A DNA stretch of 64,000 nt from Chitinophagaceae bacterium (GTDB taxonomy: Bacteria > Bacteroidota > Bacteroidia > Chitinophagales > Chitinophagaceae). A program made the translations under genes and the position numbers. The stretch is from positions 1-64,000 of the forward strand of contig JAIYAN010000010.1 of the NCBI GenBank assembly GCA_027489035.1, read 5' to 3'. Below the pieces are notes generated by a model. That model ran no database searches. It had not been told where the DNA came from and was given only the letters and a program-made list of their open reading frames with translations. Shown here piece after piece: positions 47,267-55,422 of this stretch (position 1 is its first letter; every line of letters starts with the position of its first letter).

Positions 47267-48370
47267 CTACCCTACCCCATTCATCGCAATAAAATCATCA
47301 AACAAATATCTACTATCATGCGGACCGGGCGTGGCTTCTGGGTGATACTGAACAGAAAAAGCTTTTTTTCCTTTTATTCTAATCCCTTCAATACTATCAT
47401 CATTTAAATTCACATGCGTGATCTCTATAGCAGGATTAAGTTTCACCGCATTTGCATCAATACCAAAACCATGATTTTGTGTAGTTATTTCAGACTTACC
47501 TGTAATTAGATTTTTTACAGGATGATTCAAACCACGATGTCCATGATGCATTTTAAAGGTCGATATTCCATTTGCAAGCGCAAGTAATTGATGGCCTAAA
47601 CATATACCAAAAATTGGCATATCGGCTTCTAAAATCTGCTGTACCGTCTTGATAGCATAATCCATCGGTGCTGGATCACCCGGGCCATTGCTAATGAAAT
47701 ATCCCGTAGGGTTAAATTCCTTTAATGTTTCGAAATTGGTTTTTGCATTAAATACTTTTATAAAAGCACCACGTTCCACCAAACAATTTAAAATATTTTG
47801 TTTTACCCCAAAATCTAGCACAGCAATGCGTATTTTACTATTCTCATCTCCAAGAGTGTAACTTTCTTTTGTACTAACTGTTGAAGCCAGTTCCAAACCA
47901 TCCATAGATGGTACTTCTAACAACATCGACTTCAATTGCTCCACATCATTAATTTCTGAAGAGATGATACAATTCATTGCGCCGTAAACCCTTACATGCG
48001 CAACTAAAGCCCTTGTATCTAATCCATTAATGGCTACTATTTGTTGTTCTTCTAAATATTGCTGTAGTGATTTGTCGCCTAAAAAACGACTAAACTTTTC
48101 TTCTAAATTTCTACCGATTATGGCTTTTACTTTTATGGAATTACTTTCTACATCTACTAAGTTTGTTCCGTAATTACCAATATGTACGTTGTTCATTATG
48201 AGGACTTGTCCAAAATAACTTGGATCTGTAAATACTTCTTGGTAACCAGTCATGCCTGTATTGAAACAAATCTCTCCGGTTGCAGTACCTATTTTCCCAA
48301 ATCCAAGTCCTTGAAAAACTGTTCCATCAGATAGAACTAGTGTTGCGATATTTTTTTGTTGTGCGTCCAT
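47267..48370 (-). CDS. carA: Carbamoyl-phosphate synthase small subunit
   Basis: The 367-aa glutamine amidotransferase subunit that supplies ammonia to CarB for carbamoyl phosphate, used in arginine and pyrimidine synthesis. The N-terminal CPSase domain contains FNTGMTGYQEV; the class I amidotransferase half has the nucleophile in GICLGHQLLA and the His-Glu pair in QYHPEATPGP. The start at 48370 (MDAQQKN) gives the normal length; an upstream TTG/ATG extension to 48412 is not supported. It is separated from rplQ by a strong terminator, so it has its own promoter. Confidence 0.95.
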   Translation of the reverse strand: MDAQQKNIATLVLSDGTVFQGLGFGKIGTATGEICFNTGMTGYQEVFTDPSYFGQVLIMNNVHIGNYGTNLVDVESNSIKVKAIIGRNLEEKFSRFLGDKSLQQYLEEQQIVAINGLDTRALVAHVRVYGAMNCIISSEINDVEQLKSMLLEVPSMDGLELASTVSTKESYTLGDENSKIRIAVLDFGVKQNILNCLVERGAFIKVFNAKTNFETLKEFNPTGYFISNGPGDPAPMDYAIKTVQQILEADMPIFGICLGHQLLALANGISTFKMHHGHRGLNHPVKNLITGKSEITTQNHGFGIDANAVKLNPAIEITHVNLNDDSIEGIRIKGKKAFSVQYHPEATPGPHDSRYLFDDFIAMNGVG

Positions 48371-48424
48371 TTTATAATAATTATGCAAATAAAGTAAGTC
48401 TATTTTAAACAAAAAAAAATAATC

Positions 48425-48451
48425 AAAAAAAAGCCCCGAAATTTTCGGGGC
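48425..48451 (-). terminator. Intrinsic terminator of the alpha ribosomal operon
   Basis: A GC-rich hairpin (GCCCCGAAA paired with TTTTCGGGGC across 48433-48451) is followed on the minus strand by eight T residues (48425-48432). It lies about 20 bp beyond the rplQ stop and closes the alpha operon. Confidence 0.9.
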
Positions 48452-48472
48452 GATATTTTTAATTCAATTCAA

Positions 48473-49021
48473 TTAAGCTTCTGTTGTTTCAGCGTCATCG
48501 CTTGCTGTTTCAGCTGTAGCTTCTGTTGAAGTTTCTGCTACTTCTTCAGTTGCTACTTCTTCAGTTGTTCCTGCTACTTTTTTCTTACCAGCACGACGTG
48601 TTTTCTTAACAGTTTCAGTTGCTGCAGAAATTGAATTGCCATAAATTTCATTAAAATCAACCAATTCAATCATTGCCATTTCTGCGTTATCACCAATACG
48701 AGCCCCCAATTTAATGATACGAGTATATCCTCCTGGACGATCAGCTACTTTTGGCGCAACTACAGTGAAAAGTTCTTTAACAGCAGCTTTATCGTTAAGA
48801 TAACTAAACACAATTCTATGGTTGTGCATAATTGTTTCTTTACTATCTGTTGCTTTTGTCTTAGTAATTAGCGGTTCGATGTAAGTACGTAAAGTTTTAG
48901 CTTTTGCTAAAGTAGTTGTAATACGCTTGTACGTAATCAACTGACAACCCAAATTCATCAATAACGCTTTTCTATGAGAAGCTGTTCTGCTTAAATTATT
49001 ATTTTTATTTCCGTGACGCAT
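48473..49021 (-). CDS. rplQ: 50S ribosomal protein L17
   Basis: A large-subunit ribosomal protein of 182 aa. The first 120 residues are the conserved L17 core ([24 protein letters not shown]). The last 50 residues form an Ala/Thr/Glu-rich acidic tail, a common Bacteroidota extension. It is the last gene of the alpha operon, followed by a strong terminator. Confidence 0.97.
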   Translation of the reverse strand: MRHGNKNNNLSRTASHRKALLMNLGCQLITYKRITTTLAKAKTLRTYIEPLITKTKATDSKETIMHNHRIVFSYLNDKAAVKELFTVVAPKVADRPGGYTRIIKLGARIGDNAEMAMIELVDFNEIYGNSISAATETVKKTRRAGKKKVAGTTEEVATEEVAETSTEATAETASDDAETTEA

Positions 49022-49122
49022 GACTTTTTATTTTTTTACCCTGTACCGTGTCAGGAATTACAAGGTTTGTGAATTAAATTATTTATTTTGTTGAGATAAA
49101 CTTCAACAATCAAAAGTTGATA

Positions 49123-50121
49123 TTAAGACTCGTCGTCTAATTTCAATTTGCTTAAATCCATTCCGAAGCTTAAACCTCTTTCATGCAAAACCTGATCGAT
49201 TTCACTTAAAGATTTTTGGCCAAAGTTTCTGAATTTCATTAAATCTTCTTGTTCGTATTGTACAAGTTCGCTTAAAGAATTGATTTTAGCCGCTTTTAAA
49301 CAGTTGAACGCACGAACTGAAAGATCTAAATCTTCAAGTGGTGTTTTAAGCATTTTACGTAATTGTAAGGTATGCTCATCAACCATATCTTCTTTCTTAT
49401 CTTCTTTGGTATCAAAAGTGATATTTTCATCAGTAATGATCATCAAATGTTGAATAAGTATACGACTAGCTTGTTTAACCGCTTCTTCAGGATGAATAGT
49501 ACCATCAGTAACCACTTCCATGATTAATTTTTCAAAATCGGTACGTTGTTCTACCCTTGTATTTTCAATCAAATATTTTACATTTTTGATTGGCGTATAA
49601 ATCGCATCAACAGGAATATATCCAAAATGAGATGATTTGTCTTTATGATCTTCCGCTGGAACGTAACCTCTACCTCTTCCGATAGAAATTTCGATATCCA
49701 ATTTAGCGTTACTATCCAAAGTGCAAATCAATAATTCTGGGTTCATTACTTCAAAAGTAGGTGAAACCTCAGCAATCATTCCTGCTGTGAATTCTGTTTT
49801 ATTTTTTATAGATAATGTAACTTTTTCAGAAGTAACATCATTTTCTAATTTGCATTTCAAACGAACTTGCTTTAAGTTCAGAATGATTTCTGTTACGTCT
49901 TCGGTAATGCCTTTTAATGTTGCAAATTCATGGTCAGCACCAACGATATTGATACCTGTAATTGCATACCCTTCCAATGAATTTAACAAAACCCTACGTA
50001 AAGCATTTCCAATGGTAACACCGTATCCTGGTTCTAATGGACGGAATTCAAATTGAGCTTCGAAATCGTTAGCTTTTTGCAGAACAATTTTGTCTGGTTT
50101 AACAAAATTAAATATTCCCAT
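49123..50121 (-). CDS. rpoA: DNA-directed RNA polymerase subunit alpha
   Basis: A 332-aa alpha subunit of RNA polymerase. The N-terminal assembly domain includes GYGVTIGNALRRVLLNSLEGYAI, and the C-terminal domain (from about residue 250) includes the DNA- and activator-contacting LDLSVRAFNCLKAAKINSL helix-hairpin-helix region. It lies between rpsD and rplQ in the standard order. Confidence 0.98.
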   Translation of the reverse strand: MGIFNFVKPDKIVLQKANDFEAQFEFRPLEPGYGVTIGNALRRVLLNSLEGYAITGINIVGADHEFATLKGITEDVTEIILNLKQVRLKCKLENDVTSEKVTLSIKNKTEFTAGMIAEVSPTFEVMNPELLICTLDSNAKLDIEISIGRGRGYVPAEDHKDKSSHFGYIPVDAIYTPIKNVKYLIENTRVEQRTDFEKLIMEVVTDGTIHPEEAVKQASRILIQHLMIITDENITFDTKEDKKEDMVDEHTLQLRKMLKTPLEDLDLSVRAFNCLKAAKINSLSELVQYEQEDLMKFRNFGQKSLSEIDQVLHERGLSFGMDLSKLKLDDES

Positions 50122-50201
50122 TTTGTATGTTGTTTAATTGTTTTTAAAATATCCGGAGTTACCGGTTGATTTTGAGTTTAGCAAATATGAAATCAATCAG
50201 A

Positions 50202-50807
50202 TTACTTACTATAAAGTTCAACGATAAGTTGCTCTTTAATGTTTTCAGGTATGCTTTCTCTTTCTGGATAAGCAATGAATGTACCTTTCATTTCAGCTTC
50301 GCTCCAATCCAACCAACTGAATTTAGGATTTTTTCCTTTTAAATTTCCAGTAATGATTGTGTTAGCAGCACTCTTATTTTTCAATCCAATTACGTCACCA
50401 GGAACACAATTATATGAAGGAATATTTACTACATCTCCGTTTACAGTAATGTGCTTATGACTTACCATTTGACGAGCTGCTTGACGACTTGGTGCGATAC
50501 CTAATCTGAAAACAGTATTGTCTAAACGAGCTTCTAATAATTTAATTAAGTTTTCACCAGTTACTCCTTTTCTACGAGCAGCTTCTTCAAAAGTTTTACG
50601 GAATTGTTTTTCCAACAAACCATAAGTGTATTTTGCTTTTTGCTTCTCTTTCAACTGAACACCATATTCGCTAAGCGTTTTACGCTTTTTGTTAGCGCCA
50701 TGTTGTCCTGGAGGGTTACTGTTTTTAGTTAACCACTTGCCATTGCCAGTGATGGGTTCTCCGAATCTGCGGGAGATTTTCGTTTTGGGGCCTGTGTAGC
50801 GTGCCAT
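50202..50807 (-). CDS. rpsD: 30S ribosomal protein S4
   Basis: A 201-aa primary 16S rRNA-binding protein with the family opening [18 protein letters not shown] and an S4 RNA-binding domain ([30 protein letters not shown]). S4 is the usual autoregulator of alpha operons. There is no zinc-finger cysteine set, so this is the zinc-independent form. Confidence 0.98.
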   Translation of the reverse strand: MARYTGPKTKISRRFGEPITGNGKWLTKNSNPPGQHGANKKRKTLSEYGVQLKEKQKAKYTYGLLEKQFRKTFEEAARRKGVTGENLIKLLEARLDNTVFRLGIAPSRQAARQMVSHKHITVNGDVVNIPSYNCVPGDVIGLKNKSAANTIITGNLKGKNPKFSWLDWSEAEMKGTFIAYPERESIPENIKEQLIVELYSK

Positions 50808-50891
50808 AGTTTTTATATTGACCTTTTAGTGTCGATATATCATTAAAAGGTCTTTTAAAATAAATGATATACCCGTTATAAAATAAATTGA

Positions 50892-51305
50892 CTATACTCT
50901 TCTTTTCTTTGGAGGACGACATCCATTATGCGGCATTGGCGTGATATCTTTAATCATAGATACTTCCAAACCACTTTGTGATAAAGATCTGATTGCGCCT
51001 TCACGACCACTACCTGGACCTTTAACATAAACGTCAACACGCTTCAAACCAGCATCGATAGCTGTTTTTGCAGCATCAGCGCCAGCCATTTGAGCTGCGT
51101 AAGGCGTATTTTTCTTACTACCTCTAAAACCCATTTTACCAGCTGATGACCAAGAAATAACTTGACCACTTTTGTTTGTCAAACTGATAATGATGTTATT
51201 GAAAGTTGCAGAAATATGTGCATCTCCGTAGCTTTCAACTTTTACGATTCTTTTTTTCGCCGCTGCTTTTGCGCTTTGGCCTTTTTGATTTTGTCCTTTT
51301 GCCAT
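50892..51305 (-). CDS. rpsK: 30S ribosomal protein S11
   Basis: A 137-aa protein of the 30S platform with [17 protein letters not shown], the GRGS-like [12 protein letters not shown] segment and C-terminal [13 protein letters not shown]. The start codon follows a 229-nt structured spacer after rpsM, which is unusual for this operon. Confidence 0.98.
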   Translation of the reverse strand: MAKGQNQKGQSAKAAAKKRIVKVESYGDAHISATFNNIIISLTNKSGQVISWSSAGKMGFRGSKKNTPYAAQMAGADAAKTAIDAGLKRVDVYVKGPGSGREGAIRSLSQSGLEVSMIKDITPMPHNGCRPPKKRRV

Positions 51306-51534
51306 GACTTTTTTTAGTTAGGTGATCTTAAAATATTTCTGATTGCTCAGAATTGAACAAACCCTCCTGCTGACTTATAAAGCTATCCAGCGCTTGTTCG
51401 GTAATAAGTCTTTTGATATTTAAAGTTTCAAATACCAATATTGTTGAAATAACTTTATTTAGTAATTATTTTCTTGAATTCAATTGGGTGTTTAAAAGTT
51501 TATACACCTCATTTCGATAATCAGAAATCAATTA
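51306..51534 (-). ncRNA. Structured spacer between rpsM and rpsK, candidate leader
   Basis: A 229-nt gap inside the alpha operon. On the transcribed (minus) strand it can form a perfect 7-bp stem GACTTAT/ATAAGTC (plus coordinates 51414-51420 with 51372-51378) enclosing a 35-nt loop with a possible inner AAGC/GCTT pairing, and a hairpin TTCTGA-GCAA-TCAGAA with a GNRA tetraloop at 51337-51352, 31 nt before the rpsK start. An AGGAGGG purine run (51362-51368) sits between them. No ORF of credible length was found. A ribosomal-protein autoregulatory element is a hypothesis only. Confidence 0.35.
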
Positions 51535-51912
51535 TTACTTAGTTACTTTTTTCTTACCTGCAACTGTTTTACGCTTACCTTTTCTAGTACGGCTGTTGGT
51601 ACGCGTTCTTTGTCCACGTAAAGGCAACCCTTTACGATGACGTAAACCACGATAACAAGCGATATCAAGCAAACGCTTAATGTTCATCTGGGTTTCACTA
51701 CGAAGTGCACCTTCAGTTTTGAACTCGTTGTTAATTACATTACGAATAGCAGTTTGCTCTTCGTCATTCCACTGATTTACTTTTTTATTCAAATCAATGT
51801 TTGATTTGGTTAAAATGTACTTTGCAGTAGATCGGCCAATACCATAGATGTAAGTAAGTCCGATTTCTCCTCTTTTATTTTTTGGTAAATCTATACCGGC
51901 AATACGAGCCAT
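51535..51912 (-). CDS. rpsM: 30S ribosomal protein S13
   Basis: A 125-aa protein of the 30S head with [26 protein letters not shown], the helix-two-turn-helix core and basic C-terminal tail [20 protein letters not shown]. It follows rpmJ by 37 bp. Confidence 0.98.
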   Translation of the reverse strand: MARIAGIDLPKNKRGEIGLTYIYGIGRSTAKYILTKSNIDLNKKVNQWNDEEQTAIRNVINNEFKTEGALRSETQMNIKRLLDIACYRGLRHRKGLPLRGQRTRTNSRTRKGKRKTVAGKKKVTK

Positions 51913-51949
51913 ATATTGTATACTTTTTTGATTTTACGATGTTGTTTAA

Positions 51950-52066
51950 TTACCCTTGCTTTTGCTTAAAGCGTGGATTCTTTTTGTTGATTACGTACAA
52001 ACGTCCTTTCCTTCTCACAATTTTGCAATCTACGCTGCGTTTTTTAATTGAAGCTCTTACCTTCAT
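51950..52066 (-). CDS. rpmJ: 50S ribosomal protein L36
   Basis: A 38-aa ribosomal protein beginning [20 protein letters not shown] and ending in RFKQKQG before a TAA stop. It has the family Cys14 and basic composition but not the full zinc-ribbon cysteine/histidine set (the usual third and fourth ligands are absent), so it is the zinc-independent type. Position between infA and rpsM is canonical. Confidence 0.95.
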   Translation of the reverse strand: MKVRASIKKRSVDCKIVRRKGRLYVINKKNPRFKQKQG

Positions 52067-52110
52067 TTTTTTTGGTTTTATCTGTTTATAATTGCTGCAA
52101 ACAGCAGTGT

Positions 52111-52329
52111 TTACTTGTATCTAAAGATTATTCGTCCTCTTGTTAAATCATATGGACTCATTTCTACACCTACTTTATCGCCTGGTAAAATTCGAATATA
52201 ATGCATACGCATTTTGCCAGAAATAGTCGCCAAAATCTCATGGCCATTTTCTAATTTTACCTTAAACATTGCGTTACTCAATGCTTCGATAATCGATCCG
52301 TCTTGTTTTATTAATGCTTGCTTGGCCAT
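52111..52329 (-). CDS. infA: Translation initiation factor IF-1
   Basis: A 72-aa OB-fold initiation factor ([47 protein letters not shown], terminal GRIIFRYK). The start at 52329 gives the standard length; longer upstream reading is rejected. It is the first gene of the alpha operon here; the secY/map genes that usually precede it are not present, because a divergent lipoprotein gene lies upstream. Confidence 0.97.
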   Translation of the reverse strand: MAKQALIKQDGSIIEALSNAMFKVKLENGHEILATISGKMRMHYIRILPGDKVGVEMSPYDLTRGRIIFRYK

Positions 52330-52342
52330 AAAATTTGGAGCG

Positions 52343-52350
52343 CGAAGATA
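52343..52350 (-). promoter_or_regulatory. Candidate promoter -7 box for the infA operon
   Basis: On the minus strand the sequence TATCTTCG (then CGC) resembles the Bacteroidota -7 box and ends 13 nt before the infA start codon. An identical TATCTTCGC lies upstream of tgt. A -33 element is not clear, and the implied leader is only a few nucleotides. Confidence 0.4.
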
Positions 52351-52410
52351 AGATAAATTATTTAACAAGTAAATATTTTTTACTAATTTTACATTCAAAA
52401 CTAAAAAAAA

Positions 52411-53103
52411 ATGAAAAAAATTATTATTTCAGCCCTTTTTATCGCCTCAATGGCCACTTCTTGCAAAAAAGATGATCCCGGAACCGGAACCCCGACAATT
52501 TCTAAATTCATTACAACCACACCCGGAACAACATGGACTTATCAAACTACCGATAATTCCACTTCAGAAGTTAGTACTTACACGCGTACTTCTTCAGACA
52601 GAGACACTACAATCAGTAATAAAGTGTACCACATTTTTATTAATACAGATATCAACGATACTACAGAAGCTTATTACAACAACACCGGAAATGATTATTA
52701 TCAATTTTCAACTTTGGCTGCTGCCTTAGATCCAATTGACTTGAATTACTTAAACGATGCTAAAATTGTTGGTGAAACTTGGAATCAAGTCGTTACAGCT
52801 CCGGTACCAAACTCTCCAATTCCATTATCACTTACAATTCGAATTAACTATTCTGTTGTAGAAAAAGGTTCAAGTTTGGTGGTTAACGGTAAAACATACA
52901 CTAATGTAACAAAAGTAAAATCTGATATTACCATTGATCCAATACCTTTCGTAACTGTTTCTACAACTTCCAACATATACAACTATTACGCACCAAAATA
53001 TGGTTTAATTAAAAGCGACTTCAATTTAATTGCATCTCTTAGTGGAGCAGAAGTTATCAATACTAATACAACCGATATATTGATGAGTTCAAGCATTCAG
53101 TAA
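52411..53103 (+). CDS. Hypothetical lipoprotein
   Basis: A 230-aa lipoprotein of unknown function. The signal peptide [18 protein letters not shown] has a lipobox with Cys18, followed by [10 protein letters not shown], an acidic stretch typical of surface-exposed Bacteroidota lipoproteins. The mature part is beta-rich with many Thr/Ser/Asn residues and no recognised motif. It is transcribed divergently from infA and followed by a strong bidirectional terminator. Confidence 0.85.
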   Translation: MKKIIISALFIASMATSCKKDDPGTGTPTISKFITTTPGTTWTYQTTDNSTSEVSTYTRTSSDRDTTISNKVYHIFINTDINDTTEAYYNNTGNDYYQFSTLAAALDPIDLNYLNDAKIVGETWNQVVTAPVPNSPIPLSLTIRINYSVVEKGSSLVVNGKTYTNVTKVKSDITIDPIPFVTVSTTSNIYNYYAPKYGLIKSDFNLIASLSGAEVINTNTTDILMSSSIQ

Positions 53104-53122
53104 GAAAATCATTTTTAGAAAT

Positions 53123-53160
53123 AAAAAAGAGGCAGTCTGAAATATGACTGCCTCTTTTTT
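53123..53160. terminator. Bidirectional intrinsic terminator
   Basis: A 15-bp perfect stem (AAAAAAGAGGCAGTC paired with GACTGCCTCTTTTTT) with an 8-nt loop follows the lipoprotein stop codon by about 20 bp. T-runs on both strands allow function in either direction. Confidence 0.92.
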
Positions 53161-53361
53161 ATTTACAATCTCTATCCTTCAAAAAAACAAATCACAGATT
53201 TCAATGACACTCCTACGGAGCTTTTATTATCTATAATTGAACTCTTCTTTTGATATTTTGCTCCTACGGAGCTGCAAATTGATTTAATTGCCAAAACTGT
53301 TCGAAATAGCCATAACTACATCGGTGTGAAATTATAATCGAAAGTGAAAAAAATTAAGCAT
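53161..53361. other. Intergenic stretch between two terminators
   Basis: About 200 bp bracketed by two terminators whose stems share GAGGC. I see no gene. It contains two copies of a short palindrome, CTCCTACGGAG, at 53210 and 53261. Confidence 0.6.
53209..53272. repeat. Pair of CTCCTACGGAG palindromes
   Basis: The sequence CTCCTACGGAGCT occurs twice about 51 bp apart (53210-53222 and 53261-53273); the second copy extends to GCTCCTACGGAGC, with 5-bp arms around TAC. Such short GC-rich palindromes in an AT-rich intergenic region resemble a dispersed repeat family. Confidence 0.6.
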
Positions 53362-53363
53362 AA

Positions 53364-53400
53364 AAAAAGAGGCAACCAAAAAATTTGGTTGCCTCTTTTT
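53364..53400 (-). terminator. Intrinsic terminator of the OmpA-like gene
   Basis: A 17-bp perfect stem (AAAAAGAGGCAACCAAA paired with TTTGGTTGCCTCTTTTT) with a 3-nt loop lies about 20 bp past the OmpA-like stop codon on the minus strand. Confidence 0.92.
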
Positions 53401-53418
53401 CATTTAAGTTAAAGTGTT

Positions 53419-54138
53419 TTATTTATTCTCCAGTATCGTCACTTCAGTCCTTCTGTTTTCTGCTCTTCCATCAGCTGTTTTATTGTCTGAAATTGGTTTA
53501 GAACTTCCATATCCTTTGGTAACAATCCTTGTTTCATCTATACCACTTGCAACAAGATATGCTTTTACGGTGTTGGCTCTATCTGCAGATAATTTAATAT
53601 TACTAGCAGCACTTCCTACATTATCTGTATGACCTCCTAATTCTATCCTATCATCCTCTTTCCTTTTCATATAAGCAACCAATTCATCTAGCACAGGAAA
53701 TGCTGATTCTTGCAATGTAGCTTTGCCGTTGTCGAAATTACAATTATCCAATACAAAGCTTTTTGAAGGCTGGAATTGATAGTTTACAACAAATGGATTC
53801 TTATAATATTGCTTCCCTTGTAATCCGGGAATTACCAAAGAGTCTATACTTACAGAATCTTTAAATCCTAAGATAAATATACTGTATACATCCCCTGCAG
53901 GCAAACGTGTTGAAAATTTTCCGTTGTCATCTGTTAAGGCAGAATATTCTTTATCATATTTTTTGCTACGAAACATCATGATTTCATGCGGCAATGGCAC
54001 ATTCTTGAAATCGGTAATCGTTACATCCACCTGCGCATCCTTTGGTGTTGACGCATCTTGTACTGGTGTGGTTTGACTAAAACTTGTAAATGGAAATGCA
54101 AATAAAAGTTGCACTAAAAAAAGACGGATTGTTTTCAT
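53419..54138 (-). CDS. OmpA-family peptidoglycan-binding protein
   Basis: A 239-aa exported protein (signal peptide ending FTSFSQ). Residues about 35-110 form a carboxypeptidase-regulatory or transthyretin-like beta domain (VDVTITDFKNVPLPHEIMMF). Residues about 130-235 are an OmpA-like peptidoglycan-binding domain, with IELGGHTDNVGSAASNIKLS and ADRANTVKAYLVASG, and the closing RAENRRTEV. It likely tethers outer-membrane components to the cell wall. No beta-barrel is present. Confidence 0.9.
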   Translation of the reverse strand: MKTIRLFLVQLLFAFPFTSFSQTTPVQDASTPKDAQVDVTITDFKNVPLPHEIMMFRSKKYDKEYSALTDDNGKFSTRLPAGDVYSIFILGFKDSVSIDSLVIPGLQGKQYYKNPFVVNYQFQPSKSFVLDNCNFDNGKATLQESAFPVLDELVAYMKRKEDDRIELGGHTDNVGSAASNIKLSADRANTVKAYLVASGIDETRIVTKGYGSSKPISDNKTADGRAENRRTEVTILENK

Positions 54139-54220
54139 TTTGCTTATTTATTTTTAAAGAATAAAGATATTAATTTTAATGATTTGAAGGCGATTTGATT
54201 TGTTATCAAAACGAAATAAA

Positions 54221-55360
54221 TTACAATTTCTGCTGCATTTTTACCACCATTTCCCTTTTCCAACTTGCAAAATCCCCTGCTATTATTCGATTTCGAGCTT
54301 CTTTTACCAACCATAAATAAAATGCTAAATTATGTACACTAGCAATGGTTAACCCCAAAAACTCTTTTGCTTTTAATAAATGTTTTAAATATGCTTTTGA
54401 ATAATACGCACTCATTTCACAACCAATGGTTTCGTCTATCGGAGAAAAATCTCGCTCCCATTTTTTATTGTCGATGTTGATTATTCCATTTGCCGTGAAC
54501 AACATCGCATTTCGGCCATTGCGTGTTGGCATAACACAATCAAACATATCAATACCCATCTCAATGCATTCTAAAATATTCCATGGCGTGCCCACCCCCA
54601 TTAAATAACGCGGTTTTTCTTGTGGCAAATGATCACAACAAAGCGCACATATTTCATACATTTTATCGATAGGTTCACCAACACTTAATCCGCCAATGGC
54701 ATTTCCATTTGCATTCTTACTACTGATATATTCGCATGAAAATTTTCGCAAATCATGATGTACACCACCCTGAACAATTGGAAACAAATTTTGTGTATAG
54801 CCATATTTATCCTGCGTTTCATTAAAGCGATTAAAACATCGATCAAGCCAACGATGCGTAAGCTCCATAGATTTTTTTGCATATCCATATTCACTTCCAC
54901 CCGGCGGGCATTCATCAAAAGCCATCATAATATCGCCGCCTATTATCCGCTGTGTATCCATCACATTTTCGGGTGTAAACAAATGCTTACTGCCATCAAT
55001 ATGCGATTGAAACACTACTCCTTCTTCTGTAATTTTTCTGCTTTTTGCCAAAGAAAAGACTTGAAATCCACCACTATCTGTTAAAATCGGTCTATCCCAA
55101 CCATTGAATTTATGTAACCCGCCAGCAAATTCTAAAGTTTCCAACCCTGGCCTAAGGTATAAATGATAGGTATTTCCCAAAATAATTTGGGCACCTACAT
55201 CGGTTTTTAACTGCTGTTGTGAAACGGCCTTTACACTTCCCACCGTTCCCACAGGCATAAAAATCGGCGTTTGAATTTCGCCATGATCCGTAATGATATT
55301 ACCAGCCCGAGCATTTGATTGCAAATCTTTTTGTTCAACCGTAAACTTCAAATCAGCCAT
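54221..55360 (-). CDS. tgt: tRNA-guanine transglycosylase
   Basis: A 379-aa TIM-barrel enzyme that exchanges G34 for preQ1 in tRNAs with GUN anticodons, in queuosine synthesis. Active-site features include LTDSGGFQVFSL, the GGLSVGEP loop and the nucleophilic-Asp region MFDCVMPTRNGRN. The usual zinc motif CxCxxC...H is degraded: where three cysteines are expected the sequence reads ETIGCEMSAYYS, keeping only the middle cysteine, with the final His retained in VHNL. A TATCTTCGC promoter-like box lies just upstream. Confidence 0.95.
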   Translation of the reverse strand: MADLKFTVEQKDLQSNARAGNIITDHGEIQTPIFMPVGTVGSVKAVSQQQLKTDVGAQIILGNTYHLYLRPGLETLEFAGGLHKFNGWDRPILTDSGGFQVFSLAKSRKITEEGVVFQSHIDGSKHLFTPENVMDTQRIIGGDIMMAFDECPPGGSEYGYAKKSMELTHRWLDRCFNRFNETQDKYGYTQNLFPIVQGGVHHDLRKFSCEYISSKNANGNAIGGLSVGEPIDKMYEICALCCDHLPQEKPRYLMGVGTPWNILECIEMGIDMFDCVMPTRNGRNAMLFTANGIINIDNKKWERDFSPIDETIGCEMSAYYSKAYLKHLLKAKEFLGLTIASVHNLAFYLWLVKEARNRIIAGDFASWKREMVVKMQQKL

Positions 55361-55378
55361 TGATGATATTTTTTATTG

Positions 55379-55386
55379 CGAAGATA
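55379..55386 (-). promoter_or_regulatory. Candidate promoter -7 box for tgt
   Basis: TATCTTCG on the minus strand, 18 nt before the tgt start codon, is identical to the box in front of infA. No -33 element is clear. Confidence 0.35.
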
Positions 55387-55422
55387 AAATTTTAAAAATG
55401 CTTTTTAAGGAACGCAACATTA

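Noticed and set aside
51470-51534. GGTGT/ACACC hairpin after rpsM as a terminator
   Set aside because: The stem is only 5 bp with a 12-nt loop and no T-run follows, so termination before rpsK is not supported.
53209-53222. ACTCCTACGGAG as a 16S rRNA fragment
   Set aside because: It resembles a conserved 16S segment over only about 11 bases, and the surrounding DNA has no rRNA similarity; it is a short palindrome occurring twice.
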